Shown piece after piece: positions 26,528 to 33,519 of a DNA stretch of 64,000 bases; within the stretch, counting starts at the first letter, position 1, and every line of letters starts with the position of its first letter. The notes beneath the pieces were generated by a model. The model was not told where the DNA came from. It ran no database searches and saw only the letters and a list, made by a program, of their open reading frames with translations. This stretch comes from JALONH01 sp046329235 (GTDB taxonomy: Bacteria > Bacteroidota > Bacteroidia > Cytophagales > Cytophagaceae): assembly GCA_046329235.1 (NCBI GenBank), contig JAXLVA010000001.1:2604001-2668000 (forward strand). Direction: 5' to 3'. Made by a program: the position numbers and the translations under genes.

Positions 26528-27301
26528 CTATAATTCTTTGAAAGCCTTCATGTGGGTCATATCCACGGACTTCACCGCTTTGATATCATTCACATTCAGA
26601 ATTTCAAAATTACGTATATCAATGTAATCTTGGTGATGAGGATCTGTATTGATAATCACACCACCTAAAAAGATAATTCTGTTGCAATGAAACTCATCTT
26701 TAGCCATGGCTACATATTTATGCAATAGCTTATGGATGATATCATACGTTTTATCTGTGATTGCTTTCTTCGGATGTGGATCATTCACAATCTCATGTTT
26801 GAAAGGCATCAAACTTCTTTCTAATAAAATTTGCTGGTAATCTACTTCCGAAGCCATAGGCACATACACCTCTTCATCTTCTTCAGTGATTAATCTATCT
26901 AATGCTAACATTAACGCCCCACAAGAGTTGGAATCTTGCGCTTGTCCAATGCGACGCATTCTTCCTAATTCTCCATCATCGTTAATACCAATGTGTGGAC
27001 CATAGAAAATAAATGAATCACCACCATCCGGAATGTGGTGTGCATAAGCTACCATCCCTGTAAAACCTGTGTATGGCAAACCGCCAAGACCACCCATTAC
27101 AAAGGGACGACTTAACACTTTACTAAAATCAGCAGAGAAGTTAGCATCATCACTACAGATAGACGTAGCAAACAAAGTTTTGTCTAAATCTACTTTGTGG
27201 TCTTTCTTCAAAATGTTTAAGTACTTGTCAACGGCTTCGTCACCGGGTAAAGCTCCCGGGTAGTACTTCTGAATCAGTCGTTCAATTTCTGAAAATTCCA
27301 T
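26528..27301 (-). CDS. LCIB/theta-type carbonic anhydrase family protein
   Basis: A 257-residue protein that matches the limiting-CO2-inducible B/C (LCIB) family, a carbonic anhydrase class first described in green algae. Key blocks are FATSICSDDAN (Cys-49), PFVMGGLGGLPYTGFTG, AYAHHIPDGG (His-88/89), FYGPHIGI and SNSCGALM (Cys-127). The Cys-His-Cys set fits the zinc ligands of that fold. Activity is not assured since some family members are inactive. No signal peptide or membrane helix is seen. It sits 13 bp downstream of uvrA on the same strand. Confidence 0.85.
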   Translation of the reverse strand: MEFSEIERLIQKYYPGALPGDEAVDKYLNILKKDHKVDLDKTLFATSICSDDANFSADFSKVLSRPFVMGGLGGLPYTGFTGMVAYAHHIPDGGDSFIFYGPHIGINDDGELGRMRRIGQAQDSNSCGALMLALDRLITEEDEEVYVPMASEVDYQQILLERSLMPFKHEIVNDPHPKKAITDKTYDIIHKLLHKYVAMAKDEFHCNRIIFLGGVIINTDPHHQDYIDIRNFEILNVNDIKAVKSVDMTHMKAFKEL

Positions 27302-27314
27302 AATCTAAAATTTA

Positions 27315-30140
27315 TTATTGTGTGTGTTGTTTTAAAAATTCTGCTGTATAGCCTTTGCCGGATTTTACCATCTCTTCCGGCGTACCTTCAAACATAATCT
27401 GTCCACCGTTTTTACCACCTTCCGGACCTAAATCAATTATCCAATCGGCGCATTTAATCATATCCATGTTATGTTCAATCACAATCACCGAGTGACCATT
27501 GTTCACTAAGGCTTGAATAGATTCTAGTAATCGGTTTATATCATGAAAATGTAATCCGGTAGTAGGCTCATCAAATAAGAATAAAATATGTTCTTCATTA
27601 TTATCAGGAGTCTTTCCTAAAAACGAAGCTAACTTAACACGTTGCGCTTCACCGCCGGATAAAGAACTGGAGGATTGTCCTAATTTCACATAACCCAAAC
27701 CTACGTCTTGCAGCGGCTTTAGCTTCTCTGCTATTTTAGGTTTATCTGCAAAGAATAATAAACTCTCATCAATGGTCATGTCTAACACATCGGTGATGGT
27801 TTTATCTTTATATACTACTTCTAAAATTTCTTGTTTGAAACGTTTTCCTTTACAGCCTTCGCAAGTCAAGTGCACGTCCGCCATGAACTGCATCTCTACC
27901 GTAATCTCCCCTTCACCTTGACAAATTTCACAGCGACCTCCGTCAATGTTAAATGAGAAATGCCCCGGTTTGTAACCGCGCGTTTTCGATAAAGGCAATT
28001 CAGAATATAAATTACGTATGGCGTCATACGCTTTCACATACGTCACCGGATTAGAGCGCGATGATTTACCAATTGGATTTTGATCTACAAATTCGATTTG
28101 AGAAATCTGATGTAAATCACCATCTATCTTATCATACTTGCCCGAAAACTCTCCGCCAAATCCTAATATCTTTTGTAAGGTTGGGAAAAGTATTTTCTTT
28201 ATTAAAGTAGATTTCCCTGAACCACTCACACCGGTAACCACTGTGAATGTGTGCAGTGGAAACTTCACACTTACGTTCTGTAAATTATTTTCACGAGCCC
28301 CTTTCACTTCAATGAAAGCCGACCACGGTCTTCTATATTTTGGAATCGGAATCGATAATCTTCCTGTTAAGTAATCAGAAGTGTACGACTCTTTTACATC
28401 CTGCATTTGATCTATCGTTCCTTGGAAGACTAACGTTCCTCCATGAGCGCCGGCTTTAGGGCCAATGTCAATGATTTGATCTGCCGCACGCATCACTTCC
28501 TCTTCGTGCTCTACTACAATAACGGTGTTACCAATGTCACGCAGTTGTTTCAGCACACCTATTAATCGGTGCGTGTCTCTTGGATGTAAGCCTATACTTG
28601 GTTCATCTAAGATGTACATAGAACCAACTAAAGCACTACCAAGTGAAGTGGCTAATTTGATGCGTTGAAACTCTCCGCCGGATAAAGTAGAGGTTAATCG
28701 GTTAAGTGTTAGATAACCTAAACCTACTTGGCATAAATAGGATAATCGGTTTTTAATTTCAAGCAACAATCGTTCAGCTACTTTGCGATCAAACTCATTT
28801 AATTGAATTTGATTAAAGAACTCAAACGCTTCATCAATTGGTTGTAATACTACATCTGTGATGGACTTGTTTTGAATTTTTACATACGCCGCATCCTTAC
28901 GCAAACGTGAGCCTCTACACTCCGGACACACCGTTCTGCCACGGTAGCGACTCAGCATTACCCTGTATTGAATCTTATGCGTTTGCGATTCTAAATAGCG
29001 GAAGAAGGCATGAATACCTTCAAAGTATTTATTACCATCCCATAGTAACTGCTTTTCTTCAGCGGTTAAGTCTTGATACGGTCGGTGAATAGGAAAATCA
29101 AACTTGATTCCGTTTTTAACAAGTGGCACTTGCCATTCCTTCATCTTCTCCCCTTTCCACGGCGCCACGGCACCTTCGTAGATAGAGAGTGATTTATCCG
29201 GAATAACTAAATCTTCGTCAATGCCTAACACATGACCAAAGCCTTCGCAATGGCGACAAGCACCATACGGATTATTAAAGCTGAAAAAGTTAGCGGTAGG
29301 TTCTTCAAACAAAATACCATCCGCTTCAAAGCGATCGCAGAAGTCTTTCGTTTCTGCCTCAGGGAAAACGATACGTATATCACCTTCGCCTTCTTGGAAT
29401 GCTGTTTGTACCGAATCTGAAATACGGTAAACCGCATCCTCTTCTTTGTTGACGCTGTTACGGTCAATCAGAATCCAAGTATCACCGGTAGCTTTTGCTT
29501 TTTTATCTTCTAATAAATCTTCAATGTTGACTACGCTTCCGTTTTGATACAAACGCGTAAATCCTTTTTGAAGTAGTAATGACCACTCTTCGGTTAACGG
29601 ACGACCTTCTTTCGGTTTGAAAGGAGCCAGCACCATGAATCGACTGCCGGGGGGTTGTTGTAGAATATAATCTACTACATCCGTCACTGTATTTTTTTGA
29701 ACTACTTGTCCGCTTACAGGAGAATAGGTTTTACCTATGCGGGCAAACAATAGCTTTAGATAATCATAAATTTCAGTAGTAGTTCCTACGGTAGAACGCG
29801 GATTACGAGAGTTAACCTTTTGTTCGATGGCAATCGCCGGAGATACCCCTTTGATATAATCTACTTCCGGTTTCTCCATACGACCTAAAAACTGACGAGC
29901 GTAGGAGCTAAGACTTTCCACGTACATACGTTGCCCTTCGGCAAACAACGTGTCAAAAGCCAGCGAAGATTTTCCGGAACCGGACAAGCCTGTCACTACC
30001 ACTAGTTTATTTCGTGGTATGGCTACACTTAAATTTTTAAGATTGTGTACACGCGCTCCTTTAATTAAAATATTTTTTTTAGGATCTAGGGAGTCGATGT
30101 CTAAGGAATAAGTCTGTTTCTCTGCTGCAGCTGCTTTCAT
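27315..30140 (-). CDS. uvrA: Excinuclease ABC subunit A
   Basis: A 941-residue UvrA, the damage-recognition ATPase of nucleotide excision repair. It has two ABC cassettes: the first with VVVTGLSGSGKSSLAFD, the second with VVTGVSGSGKSTLIKK, and signature sequences TLSGGEFQRIKLA and SLSGGEAQRVKLA. Zinc-binding cysteine pairs are visible at CRHCEGFG, CPECRGSR and CEICQGEG/CEGCKGKR. The length is normal. An LCIB-like gene follows within 13 bp. Confidence 0.97.
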   Translation of the reverse strand: MKAAAAEKQTYSLDIDSLDPKKNILIKGARVHNLKNLSVAIPRNKLVVVTGLSGSGKSSLAFDTLFAEGQRMYVESLSSYARQFLGRMEKPEVDYIKGVSPAIAIEQKVNSRNPRSTVGTTTEIYDYLKLLFARIGKTYSPVSGQVVQKNTVTDVVDYILQQPPGSRFMVLAPFKPKEGRPLTEEWSLLLQKGFTRLYQNGSVVNIEDLLEDKKAKATGDTWILIDRNSVNKEEDAVYRISDSVQTAFQEGEGDIRIVFPEAETKDFCDRFEADGILFEEPTANFFSFNNPYGACRHCEGFGHVLGIDEDLVIPDKSLSIYEGAVAPWKGEKMKEWQVPLVKNGIKFDFPIHRPYQDLTAEEKQLLWDGNKYFEGIHAFFRYLESQTHKIQYRVMLSRYRGRTVCPECRGSRLRKDAAYVKIQNKSITDVVLQPIDEAFEFFNQIQLNEFDRKVAERLLLEIKNRLSYLCQVGLGYLTLNRLTSTLSGGEFQRIKLATSLGSALVGSMYILDEPSIGLHPRDTHRLIGVLKQLRDIGNTVIVVEHEEEVMRAADQIIDIGPKAGAHGGTLVFQGTIDQMQDVKESYTSDYLTGRLSIPIPKYRRPWSAFIEVKGARENNLQNVSVKFPLHTFTVVTGVSGSGKSTLIKKILFPTLQKILGFGGEFSGKYDKIDGDLHQISQIEFVDQNPIGKSSRSNPVTYVKAYDAIRNLYSELPLSKTRGYKPGHFSFNIDGGRCEICQGEGEITVEMQFMADVHLTCEGCKGKRFKQEILEVVYKDKTITDVLDMTIDESLLFFADKPKIAEKLKPLQDVGLGYVKLGQSSSSLSGGEAQRVKLASFLGKTPDNNEEHILFLFDEPTTGLHFHDINRLLESIQALVNNGHSVIVIEHNMDMIKCADWIIDLGPEGGKNGGQIMFEGTPEEMVKSGKGYTAEFLKQHTQ

Positions 30141-30246
30141 GCCAAGGCGTGAATTAATCTATCAATTTGCAACATTTAGCTCTAAAATCAAAAAGTAGTA
30201 TTGGGTATAAAACCATATAAAAAAATAATCTTGTCCTAAAGGCGGA

Positions 30247-30402
30247 TTATCTATTCGGGCATTTCTTACAACGCTTACCCTTCTTAAATTTTTTACAACA
30301 CTTCTTTTGCTCTACACCTTCATCTGATTTTCTCTCTGTCAATATTCGACATATATCGCATGCACTATTGATCTCTGAAAAATCCTTACTAAATGGATTC
30401 AT
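30247..30402 (-). CDS. Small Cys/Lys-rich protein upstream of uvrA
   Basis: A 51-codon ORF starting ATG at 30402: MNPFSKDFSEINSACDICRI, then a basic tail ending KKCCKKFKKGKRCKKCPNR. Six cysteines form CxxC, CC and CxxC pairs, as in a small zinc- or iron-sulfur-binding protein. It is the only supported gene in the 369 bp between uvrA and ferritin. I recall similar small Cys-rich Lys-rich ORFs in Bacteroidota but know no function. The location just downstream of ferritin makes metal binding an attractive guess only. Confidence 0.6.
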   Translation of the reverse strand: MNPFSKDFSEINSACDICRILTERKSDEGVEQKKCCKKFKKGKRCKKCPNR

Positions 30403-30468
30403 AAAGTACTTTCTAAATGGAACGATACAAATTTATTTATAATCATTCTAAATAGCAAAATTGGGTGT

Positions 30469-30497
30469 AAAAAAACCCTGACTTAAAGGCCAGGGTT
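30469..30497 (-). terminator. Intrinsic terminator of the ferritin gene
   Basis: On the minus strand AACCCTG and CAGGGTT form a 7-bp stem (30474-30480 / 30491-30497) followed by a run of seven T. It starts 13 bp after the ferritin stop codon. Confidence 0.88.
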
Positions 30498-30509
30498 GAT
30501 GTATGATTA

Positions 30510-31037
30510 TTATGCTTCTTCAGCTAATTTACCTATGTATTTGTCTATTTTGAACAATCCATCTAACTCTGTACCAATAAGTTCATAAATTTCAATCGTA
30601 CGTCTGGCGTTATCTTCTTCCTCTTTTTGCTCCTCTAGGAACCATGCTAAAAACTGCAAAGTTTGGAAATCTTTTAGTTTTAAAGCTTTCTCAGAAAGGT
30701 CATTAAAGTTCTTCGTGATACCTATTTCCATTCCCAGGTACATATCTAAGATTTCTCTTAAGTCAGAGAAATTGTTAGGGATGTCCGTGATTTCAGGAGA
30801 AATAGCTTGGGCTCCCATATCTAAAAGATAATCGTGAATCTTATACATATGACCACGCTCTTCTTCGGATTGTTTTCTGAAATATTTACCACTTTCAATT
30901 AAACCTTGATAGTGTAACCAGGAGGACATTGCTTGGTAAACCGCAGCTGAATGAGCTTCGTTCGCCACTTGTTTATTTAATGAAGTGACCATTTCATCGG
31001 TCAAGCTTGTCTTTTTTCTTAGTTCTGAAATTTTCAT
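30510..31037 (-). CDS. ftnA: Ferritin
   Basis: A 175-residue non-heme bacterial ferritin, a four-helix-bundle subunit of the 24-mer iron store. The ferroxidase ligands are visible: Glu in QVANEAHSAAVYQAM, Glu-Glu-x-x-His in QSEEERGHMYKIHD, and Glu/Gln in FLEEQKEEEDNARR. It stands as a single gene with its own terminator; a small Cys-rich ORF lies downstream. Confidence 0.95.
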   Translation of the reverse strand: MKISELRKKTSLTDEMVTSLNKQVANEAHSAAVYQAMSSWLHYQGLIESGKYFRKQSEEERGHMYKIHDYLLDMGAQAISPEITDIPNNFSDLREILDMYLGMEIGITKNFNDLSEKALKLKDFQTLQFLAWFLEEQKEEEDNARRTIEIYELIGTELDGLFKIDKYIGKLAEEA

Positions 31038-31127
31038 AGAGATGTCAGCTAAAAGTTGTTATACTAAAATTACAAAGAAAAATACGTAATAGTTTCTATC
31101 ACGTGTAATTTGGAATGTATCTAAATT

Positions 31128-31457
31128 TTAGGCGTATACCTCTTCTTCGCAAGCCAGCTCTACATTGCAAGCATAGAGCATGTCTTTCAACTTCATTTCA
31201 AAAACACTTGAAGAGATGATGGCGTGAAGACGTATCAACTGAACTAAGTTTAAGTTCAGTTCAATTTTATTTTTATGAAAGAAGAAACGATTTTGATCTA
31301 CATCGTCTGATAAGTCATTCAATAAAGCATCAAATGAAAATTGTTTCAAGCGATTAGACAAAGCTAAAAATTCACAAAGACGCATCTCTATTTGATTACC
31401 TTCAAAAAGGAGTACATAAACTCTTTTGTTGTCATCATAGAAGATTGAATTGTTCAT
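31128..31457 (-). CDS. Conserved-looking small protein, unknown function
   Basis: A 109-residue soluble protein without signal peptide or recognisable domain. It is rich in Leu, Asn and Asp, with an acidic C-terminus (ACEEEVYA). The pattern FFFHKNKIELNLNLVQLIRLHAII suggests a small alpha/beta fold. It is transcribed divergently from the ECF sigma factor gene, across a region with two identical 10-bp boxes, so the two may be co-regulated. It could not be assigned to a family. Confidence 0.65.
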   Translation of the reverse strand: MNNSIFYDDNKRVYVLLFEGNQIEMRLCEFLALSNRLKQFSFDALLNDLSDDVDQNRFFFHKNKIELNLNLVQLIRLHAIISSSVFEMKLKDMLYACNVELACEEEVYA

Positions 31458-31541
31458 CCTTGTTCTTGTTATTTAGATTAATTAAAAATAGTGAAATTTT
31501 AGAAAAATGGCAAGTTTTCACTTAATCGACGTAATATTTTA

Positions 31542-31614
31542 CCTAAAAAGGCAACCTGGCAACATTTCCCAGCGTAAAAAATGGTAAGATTCTTGTATTC
31601 TTTTCCTAAAAAGG
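31542..31614. promoter_or_regulatory. Paired CCTAAAAAGG boxes in a divergent promoter region
   Basis: The 10-bp near-palindrome CCTAAAAAGG occurs at 31542-31551 and again at 31605-31614, a start-to-start distance of 63 bp, or six helical turns. Both copies have T-rich left flanks and A-rich right flanks. They lie between the 109-residue protein gene and the ECF sigma factor gene. This fits two operator sites on one face of the DNA; the regulator is unknown. Confidence 0.45.
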
Positions 31615-31719
31615 ATAAATTTACTTAGAATCGATTCAAATTATCGTCTTAAACTATTATTCAACTCTAACCCATACAATATGCAATAAACCTCTACGTT
31701 AACCAAATTGACATAGGAT

Positions 31720-32325
31720 ATGAACATCAGAAAAATGAATGATACTGAATTAGTTTCAGTATATATCCACGGTAACGAAGGGGCATTTGCGGAGTTAGTA
31801 AGACGACACAAGTCCAAAGTATTCACTACCATCTATCTTATAGTTAAAGATCGCTACTTGGCTGAGGATCTTATGCAAGACGTTTTTATTAAAGCGGTGC
31901 ATAAAATGAAAGGCGGCCAGTACAACGAAGAAGGAAAATTCCTTCCATGGGTTGTGCGCATTGCGCATAATTTAGCGATTGATACGTTTAGAAAACATAA
32001 GCGCTACCCTACGGTCATCATGGATGAAGGGATGAATGTATTTGATTCGTTAGCCTTTTCAGAAGATTCAGTAGAATCTCTAAAAATTAAAGGGGAAACT
32101 GAGTCAATGATTCGCGAAATCATTCAGAAGCTGCCGGAAAACCAACGTGAAGTAGTCATGATGCGTCACTACGCTGATATGAGCTTCCAAGAGATTGCCG
32201 ACGCTACCGGGGTAAGTATCAATACAGCTTTAGGCCGTATGCGATATGCGCTTATCAACCTCCGCAAGGAGCTGGATAAGTCAACCAAACCTGTTGCGCA
32301 TGATAAAAACTTTTACCAAAAATGA
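31720..32325 (+). CDS. ECF-type RNA polymerase sigma factor
   Basis: A 201-residue sigma-70 family protein of the extracytoplasmic function group. Region 2 (about 18-85) has FAELVRRHKSKVFTTIYLIV, DRYLAEDLMQDVFIKA and FLPWVVRIAHNLAIDTFRKH. Region 4 (about 130-190) has LPENQREVVMMRHYADMSF and the helix-turn-helix EIADATGVSINTALGRMRYA. The usual FecI-type receptor partners are absent. Its end overlaps by 26 nt a small gene that may encode a regulator of it. Confidence 0.93.
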   Translation: MNIRKMNDTELVSVYIHGNEGAFAELVRRHKSKVFTTIYLIVKDRYLAEDLMQDVFIKAVHKMKGGQYNEEGKFLPWVVRIAHNLAIDTFRKHKRYPTVIMDEGMNVFDSLAFSEDSVESLKIKGETESMIREIIQKLPENQREVVMMRHYADMSFQEIADATGVSINTALGRMRYALINLRKELDKSTKPVAHDKNFYQK

Positions 32326-32530
32326 TGTCTTACGTTATGTTTACGGAGAAGTAACTCCCGAAGAAGCAGATGAAATGCAACAACTGTTAATCAGTAACAA
32401 AAAGTTCTATAGTTGGTACCGCTATTTCGCTTCAGCAAAATTGAACATCAAAAAAGTTACGATGGAACCCTCTGATAGGTCCATCGAAACTATCTTAAAT
32501 TACTCAAAATCGTTTTCTTTGCGTAACTAA
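32300..32530 (+). CDS. Small protein paired with the ECF sigma factor
   Basis: The likely start is the ATG at 32300, giving 76 residues: MIKTFTKNDVLRYVYGEVTP then EEADEMQQLLISNKKF. A longer frame upstream would sit wholly inside the sigma gene. The N-terminal half resembles the zinc-free anti-sigma N-terminal helices (NDVLRYVYGEVTPEEADEM) common after ECF genes in Bacteroidota. No membrane helix is present, so it would act in the cytoplasm. The overlap with the sigma gene implies coupling. An anti-sigma role is inferred. Confidence 0.7.
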   Translation: MIKTFTKNDVLRYVYGEVTPEEADEMQQLLISNKKFYSWYRYFASAKLNIKKVTMEPSDRSIETILNYSKSFSLRN

Positions 32531-32541
32531 TCCAAAACTGG

Positions 32542-33195
32542 ATGACACGCAAAGAAAAATACGAACGATTTCTATCCTATTTTCAAGAACACGCGCCGCA
32601 AGCAGAAACGGAGCTCGTATACAGCAATGCCTACGAGCTCTTGCTGGCGGTGGTTCTTAGTGCTCAGTGTACCGACAAAAGAGTCAACATGGTCACTCCC
32701 GCACTTTTTGAAGCTTTCCCTGATGCTTATGCGTTAGCCAAAGCCGACAGCGACACCATCTTCCCTTACATTCGAAGTATTTCTTACCCGAACAACAAAG
32801 CCAAACACCTTTCCGGTTTAGGGAAATTGTTGGTTGAAAAATTCCATGGGGAAGTACCTTCTACAGTGGATGAACTTCAAGAACTTCCGGGAGTAGGCAG
32901 AAAAACAGCCAATGTGATTGCTTCTGTCATTTGGGAACAACCTACCATGGCAGTAGATACCCATGTATTCAGAGTGTCTCATCGATTGGGCTTAGTAACA
33001 CAAACCGCCACTACTCCCTTAGCGGTAGAAAAACAATTAATCAAATACATTCCCGAAGAGTTAGTACATATCAGTCATCACTGGTTGATTTTACACGGCA
33101 GATATATTTGTTTGGCTCGCCAACCTAAATGTGATATATGTCCGATTACAGAAATTTGTTCGTATTTTCAGAAAGAATTAAAACGTAAAAAGTAA
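32542..33195 (+). CDS. nth: Endonuclease III
   Basis: A 217-residue bifunctional DNA glycosylase/AP lyase for oxidised pyrimidines. The helix-hairpin-helix ELPGVGRKTANVI carries the catalytic Lys, AVDTHVFRVSHRLGL the catalytic Asp, and CLARQPKCDICPITEIC the [4Fe-4S] ligands (C-x6-C-x2-C-x5-C). Its last 63 bp are repeated at 39124-39186, and the original downstream neighbour is probably the TPR gene at 39186. The present 3' end therefore seems to have been supplied by the inserted island while keeping the same protein sequence. Confidence 0.95.
   Translation: MTRKEKYERFLSYFQEHAPQAETELVYSNAYELLLAVVLSAQCTDKRVNMVTPALFEAFPDAYALAKADSDTIFPYIRSISYPNNKAKHLSGLGKLLVEKFHGEVPSTVDELQELPGVGRKTANVIASVIWEQPTMAVDTHVFRVSHRLGLVTQTATTPLAVEKQLIKYIPEELVHISHHWLILHGRYICLARQPKCDICPITEICSYFQKELKRKK
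33133..33195 (+). repeat. Direct repeat, copy 1 (3' end of nth)
   Basis: A 63-bp segment from the DIC codons to the nth stop. It matches 39124-39186 at 60 of 63 positions; the last 45 bp are identical. The three differences (TGT/TGC, ATT/ATA, ACA/ACC) are all synonymous in the nth frame. This marks the left junction of the island. Confidence 0.95.
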
Positions 33196-33519
33196 GATTA
33201 CGCCGTTGCGCGTTAAGCCGCTCAGTAGTGTATAATAAAAGAAATGGAGACGATTGCGGCGTCACCAACAACAGTTTTTGAATAGTTGTTGGTGACGCGG
33301 TATTTGATTATGCTTGATAAAGATAATGCAGTACGCCGCTAAACAGCAACAACGGCTGGGGAGTGAGTGATGAGGCAACAAGCGTGGGATGCCTACTGAG
33401 GAGGAAAAATACACGACAACGGCGAGATTTTTTATTATTGCATTTATATTTCAAATACTTAACTTTGAGAATAATAGAAACAAACTAATCAATATCTTTT
33501 TTAAAAAAAGTCTAAATAT
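33196..33519. other. Gene-free island end with a 14-bp perfect hairpin
   Basis: No ORF is supported in these 324 bp. A perfect 14-bp hairpin GCGTCACCAACAAC / GTTGTTGGTGACGC lies at 33259-33272 / 33285-33298 with a T-containing 12-base loop. The sequence is richer in G+C than its surroundings. At 33335-33344 is GCCGCTAAAC, which recurs on the opposite strand at 37722-37731, and at 33346-33410 is a block resembling 37900-37960. Confidence 0.75.
33346..33410 (+). repeat. Degenerate island repeat, copy A
   Basis: It shares with 37900-37960 an ordered series of blocks: GCAACA(A/G)CGG, then AGG(C/A)AACAAG(C/A)G, then GGAG(G)AAAAAT, with a few gaps. Both lie in gene-free parts of the island at the ends of genes, suggesting an old repeated non-coding element. 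Confidence 0.55.

Noticed and set aside
32246..32299. Upstream extension of the small sigma-linked protein
   Set aside because: The extra residues lie fully within the sigma factor coding region and have no homology pattern; ATG at 32300 is preferred.
33196..33230. GCGTTAAGCC near the nth junction resembles an integron attC core (GTTRRRY)
   Set aside because: No matching RYYYAAC partner or L/R box pair at the right spacing, and no integron integrase in view.
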